Assembly: GCA_004173185.1 (NCBI GenBank)
Contig: SEFZ01000006.1
Location: 62,001 to 126,000 of the forward strand
Source: Sphingomonadales bacterium
Lineage (GTDB): Bacteria; Pseudomonadota; Alphaproteobacteria; Sphingomonadales; Sphingomonadaceae
Reading direction: 5' to 3'
DNA length: 64,000 nt
Below are positions 34,928 through 44,413 of the stretch, in pieces. The notes beneath the pieces are model-generated. The model ran no database searches and was not told the DNA's origin. It worked only from the letters and a program-made list of their open reading frames with translations. The translations under genes and the position numbers were made by a program. Each line of letters opens with the position of its first letter. Position 1 is the stretch's first letter.

Positions 34928-36565
34928 TCAGCGATCGGATGGTCGTTCACAGCGGAAACTGCTCGCCGCGAGCGTCGATCCGAAACCGCGATACACCGCC
35001 CGTTGCGGATAGGGGCAGAGCGGGCGCTGCATCTCGATCTTGCCGGCATCCTCGCTGGAAAATTTGGTCGCGACGATGCGGTCGGGGGCCTCGCCCTTGT
35101 CGGCCCAGGCGATCAATGCCGAGAATAGATCATGGCGGGCGTCGTCCGATGGCGGGCGCGGCGGGATGCCCGCGGTAGCGTTGAAGGAAGCCGGGCCGGT
35201 GCCCCCGCCGCAGTGCATCACGCCGGGGGCGAGAAACAGGCGCGAGCTGTCCGCGAGCTTCTCGACGCCACCCATCTCCGCGGCGTGGCGATCGAAGAAC
35301 GCGACCGACTGGCCCGGCGCGACGAGCGTGTCGGCCAGGCCGTGATAGACGATCAGCTTGCCGCCACGTGCTGCAAACGCCGCGAGACTACCGCGCGTCG
35401 CATCGTTGACGATGGGGCCCAGCCGCGCGTCGACGGTTGGCATGTCGCGACCGAAATCAAATCCGCGCCAGTCCCAATCGGCTCCGAACACCCATTTGAA
35501 CAAGCTGGCGAAAGCCGGCTGGCCGTTGATCGGCTTCTGCAGGAAGGACCAACCGAAGGTGTCGGGCATCTCACTGCCCGGCAACCAGCCATAATAAGTC
35601 GGCTTGCTATGCTGGTCGGTCGGGCCGGAATAGAAAGCGCGCGCGGTCGTCACTTCATCTTCGCTAAGGCAGGAGTCCGACGCCGCGCCTTTGCACTGCA
35701 GGACCTTCGGATCGAACTTGCACTGCATCGGGTCGGAGATGAACCGGTCCCCGGCGATGCCGTGACCCTGTCGCGAACAGGTTGCGATGGCGGCGGTGTT
35801 CAACAGTTTCAGCTTTGCGTCCGAGAGCTTGCTGCCGGGCGTGCGGTTAGCCGCATTGTAGTTCCAAAGCACGGCTGCATGGCCCTGGGTACGATTAATC
35901 ACCGGAGCGCCGACAAGGATGCCGTCATAGTCGTCCGGATAATATAGCGCCTCGATCAACCCCATTTGGCCGCCGGTCGAACAGCCGGTGTAATAGGATT
36001 TCTTTGCGCGCTGGCCGTAGAAAGCCGTGGTGATCGCCTTGCCGGTGGTCGTCATGGCGTGCGTTGAGAGGCGGCCCCAGTCGCGCCACTTGCGTGGCTG
36101 GCCGATCAGCGCGTCGCCTTCCAGCGGCGAGGCAGGCGCAGTGCCAGCATCGGTCGCTGCGGTGGCAAAGCCACGGCGCAAGCCTTCGACCATGCCGGAA
36201 TAGCCAAGCGCGAACGTGCCGGCAAAGCCGCCGCTGCCATTGCCATGGAACACGCCGGTCCACCCCTGCGCGGGCAGCCACAATTCGACCCCGATGTCAG
36301 AGCCGGGTTCGGACTGGACGCGGGCGACGACGCGGCAAAAGCTGGGATAGCCGGCGATGTCGCCCGCGATGCTGGTCTCGGCCAGCTTCGCGGGAACCAG
36401 CGCGGCACTCGTGATGGTCGTGTCGGCAAGCTTCAGGCCAGCGAGCGCGGTGCAGCGCGCGGCGGCGTCCGGTGCCGGCTTCTGTCCTTGTGCCAGCGCC
36501 GCGCCCGGCACCGTGCAGGCCATCGTGACGGCCGCGAGAAGGGCGGCCCGGTAGGTGCGCTTCAT
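34928..36565 (-). CDS. Tannase/feruloyl-esterase-family hydrolase
   Basis: A 545-residue secreted alpha/beta hydrolase with a signal peptide (TYRAALLAAVTMACTVPGAA, cleavage after LAQ). It shows the family's CS-D-HC layout: nucleophile serine with a neighbouring cysteine in YYTGCSTGGQMGL, the aspartate in VYHGLADTLVAPGQS, and the histidine with the partner cysteine in FLAPGVMHCGGGTG. The usual substrates are feruloyl or galloyl esters or bis-hydroxyethyl terephthalate-like esters; none can be assigned here. ATG 36565 follows GGAGAAG. It is the last gene of a unit with an MFS transporter, an acetoacetyl-CoA synthetase and a TonB receptor. Confidence 0.88.
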   Translation of the reverse strand: MKRTYRAALLAAVTMACTVPGAALAQGQKPAPDAAARCTALAGLKLADTTITSAALVPAKLAETSIAGDIAGYPSFCRVVARVQSEPGSDIGVELWLPAQGWTGVFHGNGSGGFAGTFALGYSGMVEGLRRGFATAATDAGTAPASPLEGDALIGQPRKWRDWGRLSTHAMTTTGKAITTAFYGQRAKKSYYTGCSTGGQMGLIEALYYPDDYDGILVGAPVINRTQGHAAVLWNYNAANRTPGSKLSDAKLKLLNTAAIATCSRQGHGIAGDRFISDPMQCKFDPKVLQCKGAASDSCLSEDEVTTARAFYSGPTDQHSKPTYYGWLPGSEMPDTFGWSFLQKPINGQPAFASLFKWVFGADWDWRGFDFGRDMPTVDARLGPIVNDATRGSLAAFAARGGKLIVYHGLADTLVAPGQSVAFFDRHAAEMGGVEKLADSSRLFLAPGVMHCGGGTGPASFNATAGIPPRPPSDDARHDLFSALIAWADKGEAPDRIVATKFSSEDAGKIEMQRPLCPYPQRAVYRGFGSTLAASSFRCERPSDR

Positions 36566-36584
36566 TTTCTTCTCCAACTATATG

Positions 36585-37922
36585 TCATGCCACGCTTTGG
36601 CTTCCCGGCTGTGCGCGACTTTGGGCTGTCGACGCCTTGATCAGTCTGGCCAGCCACAGGAACAGCAAGGCAGCGATCAGATACATCGGTGCCAGTGCGT
36701 AAAAGGCCATTTGCAGCGAATGCTCGCCATAAGCCGGTCGGAAGCAATCACTCGCGAAACCCACAAACGTTGGGCCGAGACCAAGCCCGACCAGGTTCAT
36801 GACGAGCAGCAAGAGTGCACCGGAGATCACCCGTGCACCGGGAGCCACCTCACCCTGTACGAAGGTGACTGTCGCGGGGAGGAAGAATGAATTGAGGAAT
36901 AGCGGCACGAACAGCAATGCGAGCGCGACCTCCCAGCGGTCCGCAGCGACGAAGCCGAGGAAGCAGGGCAAAGCGAGCACCAGCGACAAGGCCGGGATGC
37001 TGGCATAGGCAGCCTTGTTACGAACCGCGAAGCGATCGATCAGCTTGCCCGAAACGAAGATACCGGTGCCCATGCCCAGGCCGACGGCGAGCGCATACCA
37101 GATCGCCACTTCATCCAGCGTCATGCCCTTTTCGCGCATCAGGAACAGGGTGGCGAAGTTGCTGAGCCCGTACGTGATGAAATTGGCGGCACCGCTGGCG
37201 AGCGCGGCGAGGGCCAGCAGCTTGTTGCTGAAGAAGCCGCTGATCGCCTGTGCCAGGCTCTGTGTCGGCGGCGGCGTGGCGCTTGGCGCCGGCGCCGGAT
37301 CGAAGCGACCGCGCACCGGCTCGGGCACCAGGAAATAGACGAAGACCGCCGTGATCACGCCGATCGCGCCGACCACATAAAAGGGCACGCGCCAGTCATA
37401 AGCCGCAGCCAACGATGCACCAAAAGCGACGCCCAGCGCCGAGCCGATCGGCGGGCCGAGATTGAAGATGCCCATGGCGGTGCCGCGCTGCTCGCGGGGG
37501 AAGGAGTCGGAAATGATCGCATAGGAAGGCGGCACGCCGCCTGCCTCGCCCACGCCGACGGCCATACGGGCCGCCACGAGCTGGCCATATCCCGTCGCCA
37601 AGCCGCAGGCGATGGTAGCACCGCTCCACACACCACAAGCGAGCGACAGGATCTTCACCCGATTGGTGCGATCGGCCAACCAGCCGACAGGGATTGCGAT
37701 GAAGCAATAGAAAAGGGCGAAATAGAAGCCGGTGATGTAGCCAAGCTGGCTGTCGGTGATCTGCAGGCTGTCCTGGATCGGCTTGGCGAGGATCGAAACC
37801 AGCTGGCGATCGAGGAAGTTCAGGACATAGACGAAGCACAGCACGCCCAGCACGAACCCGCGATTGCCCTGTCCGCTCGTCGTCGCATGCTCTTCAGCGT
37901 GCGGCGTTTCGTGTATCGCCAT
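36585..37922 (-). CDS. Spinster-type MFS transporter
   Basis: A 445-residue major-facilitator protein with twelve expected helices. It begins VLCFVYVLNFLDRQLVSILA, typical of the spinster-like group, and has the A-loop motif GWLADRTNRVKILSLACG between helices 2 and 3, then GVGEAGGVPPSYAIISDSFP. ATG 37922 is chosen because MAIHETPHAEEH immediately precedes the first helix region and lies 14 bases after the acetoacetyl-CoA synthetase stop. In sphingomonads such carriers often sit in catabolic clusters; the substrate is unknown. Confidence 0.88.
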   Translation of the reverse strand: MAIHETPHAEEHATTSGQGNRGFVLGVLCFVYVLNFLDRQLVSILAKPIQDSLQITDSQLGYITGFYFALFYCFIAIPVGWLADRTNRVKILSLACGVWSGATIACGLATGYGQLVAARMAVGVGEAGGVPPSYAIISDSFPREQRGTAMGIFNLGPPIGSALGVAFGASLAAAYDWRVPFYVVGAIGVITAVFVYFLVPEPVRGRFDPAPAPSATPPPTQSLAQAISGFFSNKLLALAALASGAANFITYGLSNFATLFLMREKGMTLDEVAIWYALAVGLGMGTGIFVSGKLIDRFAVRNKAAYASIPALSLVLALPCFLGFVAADRWEVALALLFVPLFLNSFFLPATVTFVQGEVAPGARVISGALLLLVMNLVGLGLGPTFVGFASDCFRPAYGEHSLQMAFYALAPMYLIAALLFLWLARLIKASTAQSRAQPGSQSVA

Positions 37923-37936
37923 CGCCCGATCCCATC

Positions 37937-40009
37937 CTATCCGATTTGCTCTTTTTCGACCCGGCCCGGGCGCCGATTTGCGCGCGCCTCCGCATCGTTC
38001 TGCCAGCGCCGCGCCTGATCGATATACCAGGGCAATACTTCGGGTGTTGCCGTCGCGTCCGCGCTGACCACCTTGGCGATCGGCCATCCGGCGAAAAGCC
38101 GCTTGATCGGCAATTCCTGCTTCTTGCCAGACAGCGTGCGCGGAATGGCTGGTGCAGCGATCAGAAGGTCGGGCACGAAGCGGGGGGACAGGCTGGTGCG
38201 AATAGCGGACGCGACCGCCGCTTCTATCGCTGCGTCGATGCGATCGCTCTCCGCCGGCACGACGAACATGACCAGCGTGCTGCCACCATCCTCGGCCTCG
38301 ACGTCGATGATCATCGTGTCGGCAATCTGGGGCAATTGCTCGACGGCGGCGTAGATTTCGGCGGTGCCCATGCGCACGCCGTGCCGGTTGATGGTCGCGT
38401 CGCTGCGGCCCGAAATCGTGCAACTGCCGTCCTCGCCGATGGTCAGCCAGTCGCCGTGCCGCCACACGCCGGGCCACGCACCGAAATAGGATTCGCGGTA
38501 GCGATCGCCGTCCCCATCGCCCCAGAAATATAGCGGCATGCTGGGAAAGGGCCGCGTGCAGACCAGCTCGCCGACCGCGCCGATCACCGGCTGGCCCTGC
38601 TCGTCCCACGCCTCGATCGCAGCGCCCAGGTGGCGGCACTGCAACCGGCCGGGCGTGTCGGGCAATTCAGGATTTCCGGCCAAGAAAGCGGCCGCGATCT
38701 CGGTCCCGCCGCTGACGTTGCACCACCAGATATCGGGTTGGCCGAGCGCCGCGAATTGCGCCGTGCCCCAGCGCTGAACGTCCGGCGGCAGCGGCGATCC
38801 GGTGCTGCCAAGCGCCCGGAGCCGCTCGACGCCGGGAATCCGGGCGAGATCGGTTCCGGCCTTTTGGCAACTGGCGAAGAACGCGGCGCCGGCTCCGAAC
38901 CAGGTGACTCCGCTGCGTGCCGCGAAATCCCACAACAGCGTCCAGTCGGGATCGGCCCTGGTTCCGCTTGGCGATCCGTCGAACAGGCAGATCGTCGTGC
39001 CGCTGAGCAGACCGCCGACCTGAATGTTCCACATCACCCAGCCGCTGGCGCTGTACCAATGGAAGCGGTCGCCCAAGGTGTTCTGGGCATAGCTTGGCCC
39101 CAGATCGAAGTGGAGCCGGCCGGCGGCGGTGGCCAGGATGATGCCGCCATGGCCATGGACGATCGCCTTGGGCAGGCCGGTGGTGCCGCTGGAATAGAGA
39201 ATCCACAACGGATGATCGAACGGGAGCCATTCGGGCTCGAACGCCGCCACGGCCTCGTCATCGCGGGCAATGGCCGCTGCGAAATCGGCGGCACCCGGCA
39301 CTTCGCCCGCGCCGTAGCCGCTGGCGATCAGGAACAATGTTTCGATACAGGGAAGCTTGTCGCAGATCTCGGCGATGGCGGCGCTTCGGTCCATCGCCTT
39401 GCCGGCATAGAATACGCCGTCAACGGCGATGAGCGCCTTGGGCGTGGTCTGCCGCCAGCGGTCCAGTACCGCATTGATGCCCATGTCGGGCGAGCATAAA
39501 GTCCAGATCGCTCCCAGGCTGGCACAAGCGAGCAGGCCGACGACTGCCGCGGGAACATTGGGGAGATAGGCGGCGACGCGATCGCCCTGGCCGATCCCCC
39601 GCGCGCGCAATGCAAGCGCCAGCGAAGCCGCCTGACGCCGTAGCTCCGTCCAGCTGAGCGTCACGCTGCCGCCGCGTTCATCCATCGCGATGATCGCGGG
39701 CTGACCCGCTTCGTCGGCGGCGGCCACGTGCCGGAACACGTGCCGCGCATAATTGACCTGCGCCCCGTCGAACCAGCGCGCCGCGGGCATCGCGTCCGCG
39801 CTCAGCACCGTGGTGTAGGGTGTCGGCGATTCGATCTGGTCATAGTCCCAGATACTGCGCCAGAAGCCGTCGAGATCGTCGACCGACCAGCGGCGCAACG
39901 CCTCGTAATCCGCGAACGTGCGGCTGGCGGTGGCGTTCAGCCAATCGGTGTACAGGCGGATTTGCGGAATTGGGGCCGCAATATCCACGCTGTTACTGGC
40001 ACCGGTCAT
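37937..40009 (-). CDS. Acetoacetyl-CoA synthetase
   Basis: A 690-residue ANL-superfamily ligase. The ATP motif is ILYSSGTTGLPKAIVHGHGG; the family N-terminus has WLNATASRTFADYEALRRWS, and the length equals the acetoacetate-CoA ligase subfamily. The C-terminal lysine region IPRTLSGKKQELPIKRLF closes the active site. It would activate acetoacetate or a related short 3-oxo acid for entry into central metabolism. Start ATG 40009 has no clear Shine-Dalgarno. It shares a direction and short spacing with the MFS and esterase genes, which implies one catabolic route. Confidence 0.9.
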   Translation of the reverse strand: MTGASNSVDIAAPIPQIRLYTDWLNATASRTFADYEALRRWSVDDLDGFWRSIWDYDQIESPTPYTTVLSADAMPAARWFDGAQVNYARHVFRHVAAADEAGQPAIIAMDERGGSVTLSWTELRRQAASLALALRARGIGQGDRVAAYLPNVPAAVVGLLACASLGAIWTLCSPDMGINAVLDRWRQTTPKALIAVDGVFYAGKAMDRSAAIAEICDKLPCIETLFLIASGYGAGEVPGAADFAAAIARDDEAVAAFEPEWLPFDHPLWILYSSGTTGLPKAIVHGHGGIILATAAGRLHFDLGPSYAQNTLGDRFHWYSASGWVMWNIQVGGLLSGTTICLFDGSPSGTRADPDWTLLWDFAARSGVTWFGAGAAFFASCQKAGTDLARIPGVERLRALGSTGSPLPPDVQRWGTAQFAALGQPDIWWCNVSGGTEIAAAFLAGNPELPDTPGRLQCRHLGAAIEAWDEQGQPVIGAVGELVCTRPFPSMPLYFWGDGDGDRYRESYFGAWPGVWRHGDWLTIGEDGSCTISGRSDATINRHGVRMGTAEIYAAVEQLPQIADTMIIDVEAEDGGSTLVMFVVPAESDRIDAAIEAAVASAIRTSLSPRFVPDLLIAAPAIPRTLSGKKQELPIKRLFAGWPIAKVVSADATATPEVLPWYIDQARRWQNDAEARANRRPGRVEKEQIG

Positions 40010-40107
40010 CAAATGGGCAGTCCTGGCTTGTTTTCAGTTGGTCGAGATCGGCGGCCGATGCCGACGGGCCGGGCGGCACTCCGTTCAGGAGCGCCGCCCG
40101 ACACGGT

Positions 40108-42750
40108 TCAGAATGCCGTCCGCAGGCTTATCGCCACATAGCGTCCGATCGGATTATACGCCCCGGCGATACCGTCAGTGGCCGGGAAGAAGGGCGGCGT
40201 TGCATCGAACAGGTCGTTGACCTGCAGCGCCAGTTCGGTTGCCTTGATGAACGTATCCGGCAACCGCACCGACAGGCGCAGGTCCACGGTGGTATAGCCC
40301 TTGGCCTGGTACAGGCTCGACCCGGTCGGGGTCGCGTAAGATGCGGTGACGCCGCTGCGATGGTTGACGAAATTGACGAAGGTGACAGGTCCTGCGGTGA
40401 GGCCCAGCGTCGTGCGCAAGGTGGCGCGCGGAATGCCCGCGTCGAGCGAGTTGCTCTCGGCCGATGTCGGGGACAATCGGTTGCGATAGTTCAGGATATA
40501 ATTGCCTGCGATGCCGCCAAAGATCGTCCCGAAGCCGACCGGCTGCCGGTAACGCACGTCAAAGTCGATGCCGTTGGTCTTGCGCACCCCGAAATTGCCC
40601 TGGCGCAGATCGAGGATGTTGCTGATCGCCGGCACCGCGGCAAAGGTGAAGTAGAACGGCACGGTGTTGTTGAGCGCCGAGCTCAGCTGTCCGGCAGTCG
40701 GATTGCGGATGACGCGGGAAGCGAAGGTGGGATCGCTGAAGAGCAGCGCGCCCAGCCCCGCCGGCGTACCGATTACGTTGTCATACTCGATATCGTAGAA
40801 GGTCGCGCTCGCGGTCAGGTTCGGCGCGAACTTCGGGCGGAGATCTACGCCGAACGAGAAGGTGCGCGCGGTCTCGGGCGTCAACGCACGATTGCCGCCG
40901 TACAGCAGGATGGTGTTCACCTGCGCCGCGCCGCGCGATGGATCGCGGGCACCGAAGGCATCCACCAGCGCCGCTGCCGAATAATAAGAGCCCACCGTCG
41001 AACCCAGGTCGCGAAGGCCGGGCGCGCGGAACGAGCGCCCAAAGCTGCCGCGCAGGTTCACGCCGTCAACGGGTTCCCAGGTCAGCCCGATCTTGGGGTT
41101 CTTCGTCGAGCCGAAATCGCTGTAATGATCGTAGCGCCCCGACAGCGACAGGGTCAGGCGGCGGAACATCGGCGTGGCATTGCCTTCGCCGAAAATCGGC
41201 ACGAACAACTCGCCGTAGAGCGACCGGACATTGCGCTCCAGGTCTTCGGGGAAGCCGACCCCGCCGCTCGAACCGCGCTGCATATAGGTTTCGCGGCGAT
41301 ATTCCGCGCCAAGCGCGACCTTGACTTCGCCGCCCGGCAGCGCCGCCAGCGGGCCGTCGATCTTGACCGCGCCGATGCGCGTCCGCTGGCGATTGATGAA
41401 GTCGGTCGGATTGTCGAGGATGGCGGCGACGACCGCCGGGCTGGTCCGCGTGCCGAACGGATCGAGCGCCGTCGCAAGGGTGGTTCCGGCGGCGGCTGCG
41501 GTCAGCGCGGTCGTATTGATCCCCGGCTGGAAGGTGTCGTTGCGCGACCAGTTGAAGGTTCCAAAAGCGGTCGCCTTGAAATCACCGGGCAGGGCCACGT
41601 CGATGCCCGCCGTGGCATTGCCGGTGCGCACCCGGAAGGTCTGGTCGAAATGATCGGCGCCGACCAGATAGTCGGGACGGAAGTCGAAATAGCCGAAAGC
41701 CGATCCGGTGCCGGGTGGCGCCCGGAAGAACGGATTGGCCGCGGTGATCAGGACGAATGTCTGGCCCGGCAGTGCCGCCTGTACGACATCGCGGCGATCC
41801 GAATAGAGGACATCGGCCCACAACGTGACGTCGCTCGACAGTTCCTGGCGGGCCGAGATGAGCCCGCTATGCGTGCGGTTTTGCGGCAGGAGATCGACAG
41901 GGCCGCGCGGGTCGCAGGTGTTGAGCCCCGGCGCCAGATTGGGCGCGGCATAGATCGTGCCGGCGAACAGATTGACATTGGCATCGCGACAGACGGCCGA
42001 TCGCGTATCCAGGCCGCCGGACGTCCGGAAGTCGAGCGAGCGATAATCGCGGTCCGCCCCGGTGATGTTGCTGTTTTCCTGGTATTGATACGCGACGACA
42101 AACGAGCCGCTGTGCCAGGTCTGCCCGACAATGCCACCGGCGTTGAAGGCGTGGTAATCGTCCGCCATGCCATAGCGGACATTGGCCTCGGCCCCGGAGA
42201 AGCGCTTGCGGGTGATGAAGTTGACGACCCCGGCGACCGCGTCCGAACCATAGATGGCCGATGCGCCGTCGGCGACGATCTCTACCCGTTCGATTGCCAG
42301 TTCGGGAATGAACGGAAAGTCCGGATTGGTCTGCTGCGTGCTGCCGGAAATCAGGCGATGCCCGTTCATCAGCGGCAGCGTGGCTGCGGTCGGCAAACCG
42401 CGCAGGCCGGGTGCGAAAGAGCCCAGCCCGCCATTGCTGGTGCGCGGGGCGGTGTTGAAGCTGTTGAGCTGCGGCACCGTCGCCAGCAGTTCGGGCGTGC
42501 TTGCCGCGCCGATCAGCTTGGCATCTTCGCGCGATACGCTGATCAGGCCGGATCCGGTGGGCGGAATGCCGCGAATGCTGGTTCCGGTTACGACGATTTC
42601 GGAATCGGCCTCGACGCTGGTTTCTTCGGCCTGGCTGGCGTTGGCGGTTTGCGCCTGAACGGAAACCGGCAGGCTCAGCATCGCCAGTACGATGGCGGTG
42701 CGGCCCAGCAGATGCGCGCGACGGCCGATGAATTTGGCTCGGATCGACAT
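40108..42750 (-). CDS. TonB-dependent receptor of the catabolic cluster
   Basis: An 880-residue outer-membrane receptor. ATG 42750 begins the signal peptide (hydrophobic stretch TAIVLAMLSLPVSVQAQ) and has GGGGAGAGGAACATC upstream. The TonB box is ADSEIVVTGTSIRGIPP. The plug has AIERVEIVADGASAIYGSDA, with barrel strands to the end NPIGRYVAISLRTAF. It has no STN domain, so it is not a FecIR-type sensor. The divergent AraC regulator is the likely controller. The ligand may be the ester or polyphenol handled by the downstream esterase, but that is inference. Confidence 0.92.
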   Translation of the reverse strand: MSIRAKFIGRRAHLLGRTAIVLAMLSLPVSVQAQTANASQAEETSVEADSEIVVTGTSIRGIPPTGSGLISVSREDAKLIGAASTPELLATVPQLNSFNTAPRTSNGGLGSFAPGLRGLPTAATLPLMNGHRLISGSTQQTNPDFPFIPELAIERVEIVADGASAIYGSDAVAGVVNFITRKRFSGAEANVRYGMADDYHAFNAGGIVGQTWHSGSFVVAYQYQENSNITGADRDYRSLDFRTSGGLDTRSAVCRDANVNLFAGTIYAAPNLAPGLNTCDPRGPVDLLPQNRTHSGLISARQELSSDVTLWADVLYSDRRDVVQAALPGQTFVLITAANPFFRAPPGTGSAFGYFDFRPDYLVGADHFDQTFRVRTGNATAGIDVALPGDFKATAFGTFNWSRNDTFQPGINTTALTAAAAGTTLATALDPFGTRTSPAVVAAILDNPTDFINRQRTRIGAVKIDGPLAALPGGEVKVALGAEYRRETYMQRGSSGGVGFPEDLERNVRSLYGELFVPIFGEGNATPMFRRLTLSLSGRYDHYSDFGSTKNPKIGLTWEPVDGVNLRGSFGRSFRAPGLRDLGSTVGSYYSAAALVDAFGARDPSRGAAQVNTILLYGGNRALTPETARTFSFGVDLRPKFAPNLTASATFYDIEYDNVIGTPAGLGALLFSDPTFASRVIRNPTAGQLSSALNNTVPFYFTFAAVPAISNILDLRQGNFGVRKTNGIDFDVRYRQPVGFGTIFGGIAGNYILNYRNRLSPTSAESNSLDAGIPRATLRTTLGLTAGPVTFVNFVNHRSGVTASYATPTGSSLYQAKGYTTVDLRLSVRLPDTFIKATELALQVNDLFDATPPFFPATDGIAGAYNPIGRYVAISLRTAF

Positions 42751-42782
42751 GATGTTCCTCTCCCCATTGCGTCCGCCCGATG

Positions 42783-42905
42783 GCGGACAATGCAGCTGCC
42801 GGACTTTGCCGGCTTGCTGTCTCACTATGGATTGACAGGCATGGGGGTAAGCGCATTAGCGGACATCACTATGTCTTTATCGGACATTCGGGGCAGGAGC
42901 GGACA
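42783..42905 (+). promoter_or_regulatory. Four CGGACA boxes in the divergent receptor/AraC promoter region
   Basis: (G/T)CGGACA occurs at 42783-42789, 42859-42865, 42880-42886 and 42899-42905, all in the same orientation. The last three are 21 and 19 bases apart, about two helical turns, as expected for AraC-type half-sites. The fourth lies directly before the regulator start codon, so autoregulation is likely. Between them, GACAT-N4-ATGTC at 42862-42875 also forms a small dyad. Confidence 0.6.
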
Positions 42906-43979
42906 ATGGCGGTAGCAACTGAGGACAAGGGCGGATCCGCGGCGGACAACGGCCGCGCCGGGTTTCCTTCGCTCAACCAGCGCAGTTTCGCGCCGTTCAA
43001 GATCGCCACGGTCATCGACGCGGTGGCATCCCGCGGCATCGCGCCGGAGACCGTGCTCGAACGGACCGGTTTGACGCTGGCCGAGGTGCGCGATCCCAAT
43101 ACGCTGACCTCGATCGGGCAATATCTGATCGCCTGTGAGAATATCGTGGCCGCTGGCGCTGCGTTCGCCGACGCCTTCGCGATCGGCGCGCGCCTCCATT
43201 TGTCGGCATACGGCATGTACGGCTACGCGCTGATGTGCTCGCCGACGATGCGCGACTTTTTCGATTTCGCCGTGCGCTACCAGCCGCTCGCCACGCCCAC
43301 CGTGCGGCTGGAATGGCGCAGCGAAGGCGATCTCGCGATCTGGCGATTTCGGGAAATCTATCGCGACGTGATGAGCAGCGAGGTGCGCACCTTTCTCGTC
43401 CGGCAGCAGATGAAGATGACCTACACCCATATCCGCGACACGGCGGGCACCGATAACCTGCCGGTCCGCGCCCTGTTTGCCCTTCCCGAAGATCCGCATG
43501 GGGCCGGGGACGAACAGGCGCTGTCCTGCCCGTGCCTGTACGATCAGGACGCCAACGAGCTTCACTATCCCATCGGGATTCTCGATCGCACGCCGGAACT
43601 GGGCAACAGCCTCACGCGCACGATGCTTGAGCAGACCTGCGAACGCCTGATCGGCCAGTCACGGATTTCCTCCGGCCTCTCGGGCGAGGTGTATCAATTG
43701 CTCCTGAACGCCCCCAGTCAGCTCCCGTCGATGACAGCGGCTGCGGCGCAACTGGGCTTGCAGGAGCGAACGCTTCGGCGACATCTGGCGACCGAGAACA
43801 CCACCTATGGCGCGCTCGTCGACGATGTCCGCCGCAAGCTGGCTATCGAGTATCTGCAGACGACGCGGATGAGCGTCGACGACGTCGCATGGAAAGTCGG
43901 CTTTAGCGACAGCGCCAATCTGCGCCGCGCGATCCGGCGCTGGACTGGCGGAACCATCAGCGACATTCGTTCGAAATAA
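42906..43979 (+). CDS. AraC-family transcriptional regulator
   Basis: A 357-residue regulator. Residues about 30-220 form the arabinose-binding-type sensor domain seen in OruR-like proteins (FKIATVIDAVASRGIAPETV, then LHLSAYGMYGYALMCSPTMR). Residues about 255-350 form the double helix-turn-helix with MTAAAAQLGLQERTLRRHLA and MSVDDVAWKVGFSDSANLRR. ATG 42906 follows AGGAG. It is divergent from the TonB receptor, and the shared region has repeated CGGACA boxes. It probably senses the compound processed by this cluster. Confidence 0.9.
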   Translation: MAVATEDKGGSAADNGRAGFPSLNQRSFAPFKIATVIDAVASRGIAPETVLERTGLTLAEVRDPNTLTSIGQYLIACENIVAAGAAFADAFAIGARLHLSAYGMYGYALMCSPTMRDFFDFAVRYQPLATPTVRLEWRSEGDLAIWRFREIYRDVMSSEVRTFLVRQQMKMTYTHIRDTAGTDNLPVRALFALPEDPHGAGDEQALSCPCLYDQDANELHYPIGILDRTPELGNSLTRTMLEQTCERLIGQSRISSGLSGEVYQLLLNAPSQLPSMTAAAAQLGLQERTLRRHLATENTTYGALVDDVRRKLAIEYLQTTRMSVDDVAWKVGFSDSANLRRAIRRWTGGTISDIRSK

Positions 43980-44167
43980 CCGAAGCCGGTCCTCGATCGC
44001 TCGGTTTGAGAAACGTCTTCGGCACGTCAGGCCGCGTGGCAGCTTTTGGGATTGCCATATCGCATCGCCTACGTCCGAAAGGGGGCGCACTGCCGATCGT
44101 CCGCTTTGACCGGCGCTATCGGCGGCTTCCGTGAATACCGGACGTTCACCGCGTCCACATGGAGGTA
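43980..44167. other. Intergenic sequence with sphingomonad-type degenerate repeat
   Basis: No gene is supported here. The stretch contains TGGCAGCTTTTGGGATTGCC (44037-44056) followed by CGTCCGAAAGGG and CGTCCGCTTTGACC. Similar TGGCAGCTT fragments occur at 34771 and 34842 in the gap after cobU, so these may be copies of a degenerate dispersed intergenic repeat. Confidence 0.35.
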
Positions 44168-44412
44168 TCAAGGGTTTTCCAGCGCCTCGGCGGAGGGCTC
44201 CAGTTCTTCGCCGACCAACGCCGCGAGCTCATAGATGGAACGGGGTGCCTCATCGAAAATATTGACGATGCGGCCATCGAAGACGCCTTCCACGGCTAAT
44301 TTGACGGCCGTGGCAATGTCGAGATGGTGGATCGTACCGAACCGCTGCGCAGGATTCCACTGGGGCGTAGCAATCAGAGAACCGTCACAGCTATTGGCAC
44401 CTACTCGCGGAC
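44168..44412 (-). pseudogene. 3' remnant of an NAD-dependent epimerase/dehydratase (SDR) gene
   Basis: On the minus strand an open frame ending TGA 44168-44170 encodes GTIHHLDIATAVKLAVEGVF, then DGRIVNIFDEAPRSIYELAA and LVGEELEPSAEALENP. This matches the late part of extended SDR (epimerase/dehydratase) proteins: the HH-D-A-V substrate-domain helix and the GRIVNI-DEAP strand. The upstream two thirds, including the GxxGxxG cofactor motif, are absent because the frame runs into the MFS gene, and the family's usual ending NPW... is cut by the stop. It is a relic, probably left by a rearrangement at the border of the ectoine block. Confidence 0.7.
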
Positions 44413-44413
44413 A

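Noticed and set aside
39820..42915. A 1031-codon open frame antisense to the TonB receptor and part of acetoacetyl-CoA synthetase
   Set aside because: The opposite strand has complete family motifs and ribosome sites. The antisense frame is rich in Arg, Ala and Gly as expected of high-GC shadow frames and has no domain.
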